64,000 nucleotides of DNA from assembly GCF_001577835.2 (NCBI RefSeq), contig NC_029519.1, forward strand, positions 34,702,768-34,766,767. The letters are read 5' to 3'. Below the pieces are notes generated by a model, which did no database searches, was not told where the DNA came from, and saw only the letters and a list, made by a program, of their open reading frames with translations. A program made the position numbers and the translations under genes. Below are positions 50,168 to 64,000 of the stretch, in pieces (within the stretch, counting starts at the first letter, position 1; the number at the start of each line of letters is the position of its first letter). The stretch comes from Coturnix japonica. Taxonomy: Eukaryota > Chordata > Aves > Galliformes > Phasianidae.

Positions 50168-53100
50168 GTAAGTCCGGCTGTACCGTGGCGTTGGAAGTCA
50201 AGTTTATCCTGAGAGAAAGCGTGTTGGAATAATGACTGCTTTTTTTTCCTCCCTAGGTAATCCTGGAAGCGATGGATATACTCTTCAGAATAAGAGGCGG
50301 CTTGGATTTGGCATTTCAGCTAGCGACTACCGATGGTGCGTCTGTAAGGCTATCAGAGATTTTAAAAATGTATTAAATTGATTGTTTTCTGGGCATATTA
50401 CTACATCATAGAATAACCTGAGTTGGAAGGGACCCCCCTAAAGGCCACGTGGCCCCACTCCATGCACTGAATGTGGACACCTAAAGCTCCATCAGGCTCT
50501 CAGAGCCCCTCCTGCCTGACCTTGGCTGTATCCAGGCACAAGTTTGGTTTGTTTTTTTCCCTAATAATTTAGCTTTTAAGGACTTTGAGTGTAGATTTGG
50601 CCACTACCGCCTTCTAAGTTAACAAGTTGAAGAAATACAATTGAGCATTACACACATTAAAAGCTTGCTGGGCCCATAACCCAGAGGCCAATGGATCAAA
50701 GCCATCCTCTCTGCTTTTCTGTCCACAGAAGCCTGAAGCTTTAGGCTCGGTTAAGAATTACTGATGGGAGAATCTATGACAGTGTAGGTTGTTACTGGAA
50801 GCCGAGGAAAACAGTATGCTTTTGTTGAGGCAGACCTGAGTGAAATCTTACTTTTTGTTCTCATAGTTATTTTTCTGATTATAATAACACTTGCATTTAC
50901 GTTCATTAGCAAAACATCAATTAAAAAAGTTTGTCCGGCAGCCATCACAGAAATGAGAGAATCTTTAAACTGAATTTTATACTTTATGTGTTTCAGAAGC
51001 ATCAGCAAAAAGCACATTAAAATACGTCTTCAGTGATCTTGCAAACAAGCTGTCCTCAGATGTCCTTGTATTAAGAATCTGCCACAGTTCAGTCTATGTG
51101 TGGCCCAACAATGGGATCAGCAGTGTTCCAGAGCTGACTGATGATTCTGCTTGTAAGGAGATAAAACAATTTATACAGTGAGTATATTTAAAAAGAAAAG
51201 ATGATTTTATAATGGAATCATTGCATATTCTAGAAGTTGCTCTTTCTGTTGATACTTCAGCTTTGATCAAGATGATGAGACCCGACGAAAGCTTGGCAAA
51301 AAAAAGGATAAAAAGCTACAAGACACGGTACGTGACTCACCACACTAATAATTTCTGTCTGACCACCTATCACTTAGAAGTCATTAATCTGCCCTTCCTA
51401 CCCTTACCTATGCAAAAGGACACATTTAAATAACTTATGAAAAAAAACCCTTAAGCTGTTAAGGTTCTGCATGAATGCAGATCAGTACATAGAAGTTTTA
51501 ATCTTTAACCCAGTTATTTCATTACTGGACTTTACATCAAACTCTGTAGAGCTTTCCTTTTGTTCTCTTGGAGAATGGATTGCTGGAGATACACTGTTGG
51601 TGTCTTTATTCTGTGCAGCAGCAAGTAATCAATATTGACCTCATGTTAGAGATGACGTCTTCATTAGATGCTTTGGCTCCAGTCATCGAAAGAGAAAATA
51701 AGGAGCACCACTACATTAATATGACATTGCCAGTTGATGTTGTTGTAGCTGTTTCTCCAGAAGAAACGTGGGGAAAGTAAGTATTATCCTCAACTTGTAA
51801 TTTTTTCCCCTAATTCATTTTCCACTTCATTTTTCTTGTAAAGGAAAGCTATCATTATTATGTATCAATGTAATAAACTAGCATGCAGTATTCTTGTGCT
51901 GAAATTTGTGTAAGCAATAACAATTCCTATAGACACTTCTTAAGTCTTAATAATCATGAGACAATCTTTTTGCTGCCTATAAAAATTCAGTTAATCAGTG
52001 TCTGGTAGATGGGATAACTGAGAGCCATTGCTTAGCAAGGAATTAAGAAAGGAAAACAATGTAAAGATCCTTGTCATTCTTACAAGCCAGTGTGTATAAA
52101 AGAGTACATCTGATAACTGTATTATCAAAATAACACTGAGGGATAGGTAGAGGTGGGAAATGCAGTCTTTGTATTCTTTCCTTGTTTTTCCCATAGGATT
52201 TGGTTCTGTTTGATGTATGAAGTGTGCGTACGTATGTGTGTATATATATACATCCACTCGAGACAGAGTCATACTTAACTTGCATGATAATGGTTGTGTT
52301 CCCACCAGCAGATTAGGGTGGGGTACCAGCACTTCAAAGGGCAGAATCACTAAAGATGCAGCCCCTCTGAACAGTGTTGTGCTTTGAGCAAAGCACACTG
52401 AAGTCTCATCCTTCTCTGTGGGAGTGGATTGAAGGAGTGAGAAGTTCAGAGAAGGTGCAAGTGTGCACAAGTACTGTTTAACTGAGAATTGAAAGTGATC
52501 TACCACCACTGCTCTGCTAGTTAAGTACTGTCCCTTATAATTCACAGGGTGCAAAATCTCCTGGTGAAAGCAATTCACAAGCAATTAACTGATATGGAAA
52601 GATGCATCATGAAATACATGAAGGGAACATCAATTGTGGTACCAGAACAGTTTCATTTCATGTTACCAGGAAAAAATCACCTTGTAACAATTTCATACCC
52701 TACAGGTATTTCAGATGATCAACTGGAAAGTTACAGAAAGGTAAAGTGTTTTCATTTAGCCAGTATACAACAAATACTGAGATAACCTGACGGTACATCT
52801 CTGGATGTAGTTAAAATCTAAGCTCTGCTTGCAACATAAAAATAGACTGAATCAGCTTGAACCATAAGCTCTGTATCTTTAATTTGTCATAGCATGCCAT
52901 TTTTTGCATCTTCGATACTATTTAAGACTATAATTCACTGTATATATCTATACTACTACAGAGAAAAATATATAACTTGTTTGTGTTATAATGTATTTTA
53001 TCACACTTTTATATTTGTTACTCATGATATCTTGAATGGGTCTGCAGAGGCAAGCAATGTGTAAGCAAAACCATGTGAAATAACAGGGGATGTGAACCTC

Positions 53101-56100
53101 CATCAGCTTCCTTAGAGGCAAGGTCTAGCACTAAACATACATGCTGGATATCAACCTAATGACATTCACTAAGCTGTTCTGTTAAGATTATAATTAATAA
53201 TAGAGACAAAACCAATGTAATTTGAGTAGTACTCTTTACTTTTATTCTAATTGGCATGTAGGAATTGCATGGGTTGTTCAACCTGCCATGTGACAGACCG
53301 TATTTCAAGAGAGCAAATGCTTACCATTTTCCAGATGAACCATATAAAGATGGCTATCTCAGAAATCCACATGTACATCTTAATTCACCTGGTCCTGAGT
53401 CTGGTGTGGTAAGTTTCAATCAAGATGTAACTTCTTTAAAGGTGTTTTATTTCATTTGCAATTTGCCATTTAAAGAAGCAAATTCATTTCTGTACCTTTT
53501 TTGATAATCTATATGATGTTATTTAACCAGGTCTCCTAAGTGAAGTAGTTTCTCCACACAAAATAGCATTGTTTTAGTATATCATATTCCTCTATTCCCC
53601 CTCCTGCCCAAACTGCATTGTCTTATAAAATAACATACACAATTTTAGAAGATACCTCACATTTTTAGTATGTATTTTAAAAGTATCTCTAAAGCAACAC
53701 AAGGAAATAAAACTATGAATAGAGATGTTTAGTATGCAAAAGAGGAGCAGTCATGTGTGAATAAAGTGACAGTCATATACACTTTATTTGATCTTAGCAT
53801 GATCAGATTCACTTCCATTATCTGTCTCCGTGCAGGTTGCTTTAGTACATGGCATATATAGTTATCACCACTATATGCAAGATCGGATTGATGACAGCGG
53901 CTGGGGTTGCGCTTATCGGTCTCTGCAGACCATCTGTTCTTGGTTCAAGCAGCAAGGTTACACTGATGCACCTATACCAACACATAAAGAAATTCAACAG
54001 GTACAGAATGCTCATGCAAATCAATTCTTTTATACTTATTTGCTTACCTAGAAAAGTTTGTAAAGATTACTCTTAAATGGCAAATTGTTCAGCAACAGAA
54101 GGTGCAATAATGCCTTCTACTAGGATAGGAACACACTTATAAAGGTATGATCAGGATTTAGTTTAGAAAGCAATACAGGAAAAAAGCAACTTACCTCCCT
54201 CCAAAGGCTGACAGAATCTCAAGAAGAACATAATGACCAAATAGAGATACTGCTCTTGTGGCTGATAACCCTTAAATGATTGTGAGGAGGGGTGGACCCA
54301 GGGTCTGCCTCAGGTTGCTCAGGTGCTCCCTGGATTAGCCACACCTCCACACCTGGTGCTTAATCACTGGTTCAGGCTGGGACCTAACGATTCCCATACA
54401 CAGATTAAGACATTTGAGACTTCACATTTCTTTCTCCAAATGTTTGTGTACAAATAAGCTTCATTAAAATAGTTTTCAAAGTATTTCCTTGGATTAATGT
54501 TCTGCCAGAAGCTCTGTTTATAATGTTTTCACTATTTTTGCCAAATAAAAGAGAACAAAGGATGCAATCTGTCATATAAAATCAGTTTTAAAACAGACTT
54601 CTGTTGGCTGTGATTGCTGATTTGGTTCCCAGATGCTATGCATTGATTTATTTTGGGGGACTCTTTCTCAGGCTCCTGTTTTATGGATCCCTTTCTTAGG
54701 TGCCTTGAATCCAGGCACTTCAGTCTGTGAAGTGGCTTCTCCAGTGCAAATGGCATGCTCCAATATTACACAGCACAGCATCTCAGACTGAAGTCTGAGC
54801 CCAGCTCCATGTTCTCTTCTTACTGGCACTGTTGTATCACCATCCAAGTGACATTCCCAAAACTAAACCACAGTGAATGAATTCAATAACCATCTGTTTG
54901 CTTTTGACTGGCAAGGTCATAACATCTGTATTTATACACCTATTTCTTTCACGTAAAAAAAGAATGGTGGAATAATCTACACTACGTTGTTGAGTTTTGT
55001 TTTACTTCTTTGTGTTAACGTTGCAAAGGCCCTGGTTGATGCCGGAGACAAACCTGCAGCATTTGTTGGGTCACGGCAATGGATTGGCTCAATCGAGGTG
55101 CAGCTTGTCTTGAATCAACTCTTTGGAATAACATCAAAAATATTATTTGTCAGGTAAGAATCCATATATTTTCAGTACTTTGGTAATTATGGAAGACATT
55201 TTCCTTAAATTGTTTAACTGTCTGCATTAGCTGATGTGCAAAAATTCAGCCTGTTTCCCTTCCATCTGCACACAGTTTTTGGAACAACAGGAACACAGTC
55301 CGTCAATCACGAGGCACGCACTGACAGTAAATTATTACCCCATCCAAGTGCAGGATTGAGGCACATTGCAGAGCAGCCTGGAAATTGTGCCCCCTCCCTG
55401 GATCTGTGTGACATTAACACAAGGGATTTATTTCCCTTCTGACAATCTGACACTTTTATGTGCAATAAAGAACCCTATGAATACATTTAGGAGAAAAAGA
55501 ATGACATTCAGTATTTACTGGCAATAAAATGACTGGATTTCTACCACTTGGACAGCAGTAAGCAGAACAAATCTCTGAGCACTCTGTGATAAATGAAATA
55601 ATGGAATAGAGAATGCACACTAACCCAGCCTGTATGAAAATTCTATTCAAAACTGTTCTGCTGCCAGGGAGCACCAATGTTTTACAGGATTGTGAAATGC
55701 CAGCCTTGCTAGCATGCTGAGGAGACTTGTCATGCTATCCACTGCCATTGACCAGATCAGAAAGGCTGCATTTTTCTCTCAGACTTACTTTCAACTAGCA
55801 CCTGTAACTCTTTCTTTATGCAAACAGAGCTTCACAGACAGTCTGGTGCTTTTTTTTATCTCTTGAAGGGAGCCATTGGGGTTTACTGGCTGTCCCCACT
55901 ATGAGAGGCAAACAGCAGAAGCATGGTAGAACCTGAGCAACTCCAGGTGCTTCAGTGGCAGTGAGGCTTACAGTGAATTCAGTAGCCCAGACAGAATCCC
56001 TTCAGTTGCATAAAGAATGTTTTTTTCAGATTGTCCCAAGAGATTAACACAGAAAAAATCTAAATTCTACCTGTGCAGTTAATGAATGTGATGGATAATT

Positions 56101-56874
56101 TAAAATACTAAGCCTTGTGGGGATGACAGATCTCGCATTCTATTTCTTACCTAGCCAGGGTTCGGAACTCGCTTTGCAGGGAAGAGAACTTGCTAATCAT
56201 TTCAAGACTGAAGGAACTCCAGTTATGATCGGTGAGTACTTGAGTGTGGAAGAATGCCAGTCAGTGTTTGTGGCCTTCCTCTGCTGAACTTCATTTCAAT
56301 TAGTACTGATTCAGTTTACAAGAGATGGTCAAAACCCTCAGTGAATTAAAATTATGCTCTTCTCAAGGGAGCCTAGAAAACCACACAATTTAGTTTTGGA
56401 CAGTCTTGGTGAAAAAAAAGTTAACGATTTGTTTTCCTCCTGTGTTAGGTGGAGGTGTTTTGGCTCACACAATACTGGGAGTGGCATGGAATGAGACTAC
56501 AGGGCACATAAAATATCTGATTCTGGACCCACATTACACTGGAGGAGAAGACCTGCATGTTATTTTGGAAAAGGTGAGACTTCGTGTGTATCTGTGAATG
56601 CAAATATGTAATTAAATAATGTGTGGTCAACTAGGAATTGGTCATTCTGTGTGTCACTGCATTCTAGAGATACTTGAAAATCATTCATACAGATTAGAAT
56701 TAGTAAGATGGATCTTCATTTAACAATGGATGTGAAAAACGGAACTCATAGCAGATTTAAATGATGTCTTTTCTTCTTCCTGGCCAGGGCTGGTGTGGTT
56801 GGAAGGGCCCGGACTTCTGGAGCAAGGATGCCTATTATAACCTGTGCCTACCTCAGCGACCAACAACTATTTAA
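50156..56874 (+). CDS. UFSP2: UFM1-specific protease 2, 12 coding exons
   Basis: Cysteine protease that matures pro-UFM1 and removes UFM1 from conjugates, acting at the ER in the ufmylation pathway. The CDS joins 50156-50167, 50257-50335, 50997-51177, 51261-51327, 51619-51776, 52548-52740, 53262-53408, 53836-54000, 55029-55153, 56155-56231, 56449-56573 and 56788-56874 (1416 nt, 471 residues; human 469). All introns are GT-AG and phases agree. The catalytic Cys is C304 in [10 protein letters not shown], preceded by YHHYMQDR, which holds the family's conserved active-site Tyr. The Asp-His pair is D428/H430 in LDPHYTG. The N-terminal non-catalytic half includes [17 protein letters not shown]. 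The protein ends [11 protein letters not shown]. Everything needed for activity appears intact. LRP2BP follows in the same direction. Confidence 0.97.
50257..50335 (+). CDS. UFSP2: UFSP2 coding exon 2
   Basis: Residues 5-31: [15 protein letters not shown] and on to ATTD. The acceptor is ccctag| and the donor is gatg|gtgcgt. Confidence 0.93.
50336..50996 (+). other. UFSP2: UFSP2 intron 2
   Basis: Contains a minus-strand CR1 tail (50406-50540). Nothing else is recognised. Confidence 0.85.
50406..50540 (-). mobile_element. CR1 LINE, 3' end fragment in UFSP2 intron 2
   Basis: The reverse complement of a CR1 tail: catagaataacctgagttgg, then gaagggacccccctaaagg. It lies antisense to UFSP2. Confidence 0.82.
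50997..51177 (+). CDS. UFSP2: UFSP2 coding exon 3
   Basis: Residues 31-91, including [11 protein letters not shown] and [10 protein letters not shown]. The acceptor is tgtttcag| and the donor is ca|gtgagt. Confidence 0.95.
51261..51327 (+). CDS. UFSP2: UFSP2 coding exon 4
   Basis: Residues 91-113: a short charged segment, [18 protein letters not shown], matching the mammalian linker. The donor is ACG|gtacgt. Confidence 0.92.
51619..51776 (+). CDS. UFSP2: UFSP2 coding exon 5
   Basis: Residues 114-166: INIDLMLEM and [11 protein letters not shown], ending SPEETWG. The acceptor tgtgcag| is chosen because it keeps alignment with the human sequence. An alternative AG three bases later would drop one Gln. 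Confidence 0.93.
51777..52547 (+). other. UFSP2: UFSP2 intron 5
   Basis: Holds a short TA/TG-rich run near 52225-52250. A long minus-strand open frame (51991-52584) crosses exon 6 and looks like chance. Confidence 0.8.
52548..52740 (+). CDS. UFSP2: UFSP2 coding exon 6
   Basis: Residues 166-230: [24 protein letters not shown] and [10 protein letters not shown], ending SYRK. The acceptor is attcacag| and the donor is AAG|gtaaag. Confidence 0.95.
52741..53261 (+). other. UFSP2: UFSP2 intron 6
   Basis: AT-rich. No repeat or RNA gene is recognised. Confidence 0.8.
53262..53408 (+). CDS. UFSP2: UFSP2 coding exon 7
   Basis: Residues 231-279: [18 protein letters not shown] and [13 protein letters not shown]. 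It joins the N-terminal part to the protease domain. The donor is GTG|gtaagt. Confidence 0.95.
53409..53835 (+). other. UFSP2: UFSP2 intron 7
   Basis: AT-rich. Nothing is recognised. Confidence 0.8.
53836..54000 (+). CDS. UFSP2: UFSP2 coding exon 8 (catalytic Cys)
   Basis: Residues 280-334, containing [16 protein letters not shown] with catalytic C304. The acceptor is cgtgcag| and the donor is CAG|gtacag. Confidence 0.97.
54001..55028 (+). other. UFSP2: UFSP2 intron 8
   Basis: Contains copy B of the unclassified repeat (54187-54402). The remainder is unassigned. Confidence 0.8.
54187..54402. repeat. Unclassified interspersed repeat, copy B (UFSP2 intron 8)
   Basis: A diverged second copy of the 31043-31289 repeat in the same orientation. 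The best-matching part is aatcactggttcaggctg followed by cccatacac. It lies about 190 bases after UFSP2 exon 8. Confidence 0.55.
55029..55153 (+). CDS. UFSP2: UFSP2 coding exon 9
   Basis: Residues 335-376: [19 protein letters not shown], then [11 protein letters not shown]. The acceptor is gcaaag| and the donor is cag|gtaag. Confidence 0.95.
55154..56154 (+). other. UFSP2: UFSP2 intron 9
   Basis: 1.0 kb. No named element or coding sequence is recognised. Confidence 0.8.
56155..56231 (+). CDS. UFSP2: UFSP2 coding exon 10
   Basis: Residues 376-402: [19 protein letters not shown]. The acceptor is acctag| and the donor is atcg|gtgag. Confidence 0.95.
56449..56573 (+). CDS. UFSP2: UFSP2 coding exon 11 (catalytic Asp-His)
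   Basis: Residues 402-443: [15 protein letters not shown] and [13 protein letters not shown], which supply D428 and H430. The donor is AAG|gtgag. Confidence 0.97.
56788..56874 (+). CDS. UFSP2: UFSP2 coding exon 12
   Basis: Residues 444-471: [19 protein letters not shown] to the end. The stop TAA is at 56872-56874. The acceptor is tggccag|. Confidence 0.96.
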   Translation, partial: GWCGWKGPDFWSKDAYYNLCLPQRPTTI

Positions 56875-57710
56875 ATCCCAATCTTATGCAAGAACATGCT
56901 TAGCCAGTGTACTAGCAGGCCTAGAAGTAACTGTCTTGTTAGCTAGCAGACTAATAGATAGACTGATCAAAACCCGGTGGAAATAGAAATGATACATACC
57001 TGATTTAAATCAAGATTTGTTGTTTGGTTTTTTTTTTAATGAAATCTCAAAGAATAAGAGAGTTATCTGCTGTGAACTGCATTTTTTTTTAATCAATTAT
57101 TAACTAACTGCTACTCTTTCCTTCCTTTTGGCTAAGATAACTTTGTTTATATAACAATTTTATTATGCTTAAAAGCTCTAGAAGTTAAATGTCTGAGCCT
57201 TTTATTTAATGAAATTCTTTCCTGCTGAAAATAAAAGGGACTCTTACCATTCAGGTTCTGTAGAGCCAGGTAGATTTCACAGTACAAGTCTATTCAAAGC
57301 CATCATGCACTGCTGTCACTGCTGATAATGGTATTTTGGGTGATGGTTAAGGAAAAAAAAATAATCTGTATGGACTGAATTTTAACTTTTGTTCCCAGTT
57401 ACACAGAAAGGGTGTGAGGGACTAAATTATCCTATGCTTATTTATTTATAGCTGTATGAATACAAATACTGTAGGAAAAAGCCAAACAGCCATCTTCTGT
57501 AAGAAGTGAAAATAAATGAGTTTTCCTCCTCCTCAGAAGGAGCCAATGTGACAGCGTACATCAAGCCATTGTGTTCATTGTCCAGTCAACTTGTCGGCCT
57601 TTGGATTCCCACTAACTTGACTGGGATTACAAGGCATTTCTTTTGTCAGCCAGGAGACCCAGACCTGACATATGGACAAATAAATGTTCTACGTCTGCTG
57701 TGATCAGAGC
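56875..57710 (+). other. UFSP2: UFSP2 3' UTR with three candidate polyadenylation signals
   Basis: AATAAA occurs at 57230-57235, 57511-57516 and 57679-57684. The last is followed by a TG-rich stretch and would give the longest UTR. Alternative ends are likely. Confidence 0.55.
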
Positions 57711-58020
57711 ATCAGAATATGTTTGTGGTACAAGAAAACTGCCCTCTTTGTCAGCTCCTCCATCTGGGTGTCACTGAGAATACCTTACCATGGAAAAAAA
57801 ACATGGGGAGCCTTCTGTGTGCCATTCTATACAGCACTCATTTGGAGCAGCACCATAACTTTCAGTGTATACGTATCTGCTTCCAACTTATGCAACACCA
57901 GATTTATTTACGGAACTGCTGAAATGGTGTGCAAGGAGAACCTGGCATTGCAGACTGCTAGCTTTTATCGCTGTACGAACAGACGTTCTCCAATGGAGCC
58001 TGAAGGTACCATCCAGCCCC
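57711..58020. other. Short spacer between UFSP2 and LRP2BP
   Basis: About 300 bases without a recognised gene on either strand. The open frame that runs through it into LRP2BP exon 1 looks like chance read-through. No ankyrin-repeat coding sequence is visible on the minus strand. Confidence 0.6.
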
Positions 58021-58124
58021 TCCCTCGTTCCAACGCCGTGCCACGAGCAGCACCGAGCGCCCCGCCTTCCCCCTCTCGGCGGCCGGGGCGGGCGGTAACG
58101 GCGCTCGGGGCGGGGCGGGCCGCC
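58020..58124 (+). promoter_or_regulatory. LRP2BP: CpG-rich promoter of LRP2BP
   Basis: A GC-rich, CpG-dense block with repeated Sp1-type GC boxes (ggggcgggcgg near 58085, ggggcggggcggg near 58108). It runs directly into a near-perfect Kozak context, gccgccATGG. High GC continues to about 58320. Confidence 0.75.
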
Positions 58125-62666
<4,542 letters not shown>

Positions 62667-63320
62667 GTGTTTCCTTCAGTTCTGGCAGGTATTACACACA
62701 CTTCCTACAATAAGTCACCTTACAGTTTGAACCATGCCAATTTTTACTACTAGTGAATTCTACTTACAGAACCACAGAAGAAAAGACATCGGTGTGGAAG
62801 CATGTCTCTAGGCCACACGAGGCCCATTTCTTCTATCCTTCTTCATAATGTGATTACGCTACCTCTGTATTAGAAACAGCTGGAAGACCTTTTGGTTAGG
62901 ACTGCATATGTCTGAATATGTTACAGTGAATCTTTCATCATACGACACCACTGGGAAGTTTACTGATGGCTGTGGTAAGCCTGCACACTTCTAAATACCT
63001 GCTTACTTGTTAAGCGTGGTACATGTGGGAAAGCTTCCTAGGGCTGTGCTGTCACTTGAGAACTGTTCAGCTCTGTCGCAAAAGGAGGTGAGATGTTAAT
63101 AAGAACACTGATTTCACTGCAGCAGATGGGTTACACTGAATTTGAAATAAAGTAGTGAATGGCACCCAGAGCTTTTTGATGTTTAATTACTTAGATGGGC
63201 TTTAAGACCATATTTACACTTTTTTTTTTCCACATAAATTTAAAAAAACAAAAACACTGAAGACGTTTCTTTTTTCCTTCCTTTGTATAAAATAAAGATT
63301 TGAAGGTTGTCTGAAACCGA
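62667..63320 (+). other. LRP2BP: LRP2BP 3' UTR with two polyadenylation signals
   Basis: AATAAA occurs at 63146-63151 and 63291-63296. The second is followed by a GT-containing stretch and gives the longer UTR. Confidence 0.6.
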
Positions 63321-64000
63321 GTAAAACAGCCCTGAGTAATATCAGGGAAGCTATTGGAATAGTGTAATTATTATCTACTTAGTCATTCACAGAAGCAGTT
63401 TGTAAGCACTACCCGCTGACCTCACGTTTAGCACAGGCATTCTGGTTGGAGATATCAGTTTAAAATACGTATTTCAGACACAGACTTCAGTAAGTCTAAA
63501 ACATAAGTATTCCTTATGAAACGGGCACTGTCAGACTCATTCAGTAGTGGTTAATACAGCCTAATCATTGAGTATTTAAATTGAATTTTCTTATTTATTG
63601 CTTACAAGTGCTTCAAACTACAGGAAATCTTTGGTAAAAACAAAATTGATAAAATCATCACAATAGCTTTACATGTAATATTGCACAACAAGGCTTTTTC
63701 AATGCACGAGAAAAAAGGAATGCTCAGATCCTCAGCGAGGAGATTAGAACTGTACAACATTCATTAGTTTACCACTATAAGCAAAACTTCTTTTCATAAA
63801 TGTTTAAAATAGCTTCTGGTTTCTTTGAGCTTATATGAACATTTATTTTTTCAATCTATATTTCAAACAGAAGAGTAGTCAAATAGAACAGTTTAAATAA
63901 AAATTGGCAACTATACAACATTGTTTTGTCTACCCTACTACAGCATCAGATCTTTTCAAGTATGTTTACTTCACAAAAAAAAAAAAAAAAGAAGTCTCAA
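63321..64000. other. Right-hand flank, no gene recognised
   Basis: AT-rich sequence after the LRP2BP end. I see no exon, repeat family or RNA gene apart from the A16 run. Confidence 0.5.
63975..63990. repeat. A16 homopolymer
   Basis: A run of 16 A near the window's right edge. Confidence 0.85.

Noticed and set aside
51991-52584. 197-codon minus-strand frame in UFSP2 intron 5
   Set aside because: Antisense to a real exon, with no domain and no splice logic.

Overview
The window is vertebrate nuclear DNA, most likely from a bird and probably a galliform such as chicken. It has large introns, an AT-rich intergenic background, GT-AG splicing, many 5'-truncated CR1 LINEs ending in the avian (ATTCTATG)-type 3' repeat, and two ends of an avian-type mariner. 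I see no bacterial, phage or CRISPR content and no recognisable tRNA or rRNA gene.

Three protein-coding genes are clear, all on the plus strand. TACR3 (tachykinin/neurokinin-3 receptor) occupies about 1.8-28.4 kb with five coding exons and 439 residues. UFSP2 (UFM1-specific protease 2) occupies about 50.1-57.7 kb with twelve coding exons and 471 residues. LRP2BP (LRP2-binding protein, Sel1-like repeats) occupies about 58.1-63.3 kb with eight coding exons and 323 residues. For each, I joined exons at GT-AG sites, checked that phase was kept, and found that the lengths and key residues fit the family. The genes are physically linked but functionally unrelated: a neuropeptide GPCR, a cysteine protease for the ubiquitin-like modifier UFM1, and a scaffold-like repeat protein.

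Layout: 1-1.75 kb is upstream flank. 1.76-2.07 kb is a TATA-type promoter and a 5' leader with uORFs and a G-rich stretch. 2.07-28.4 kb is TACR3. 28.4-50.1 kb is a 21.7 kb interval without a recognised gene; it holds CR1 and mariner fragments, an unclassified repeat and weak signs of a minus-strand spliced transcript. 50.1 kb is a GC-rich TATA-less promoter with an NRF1-like site. UFSP2 and LRP2BP then lie head-to-tail, about 1.25 kb apart from stop codon to start codon. The mammalian gene between them, ANKRD37, is not visible here.

I found no new biological system. The item most worth checking is a set of open, phase-compatible, splice-flanked minus-strand segments between TACR3 and UFSP2. 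They could be exons of an unidentified membrane protein, but they may be chance.
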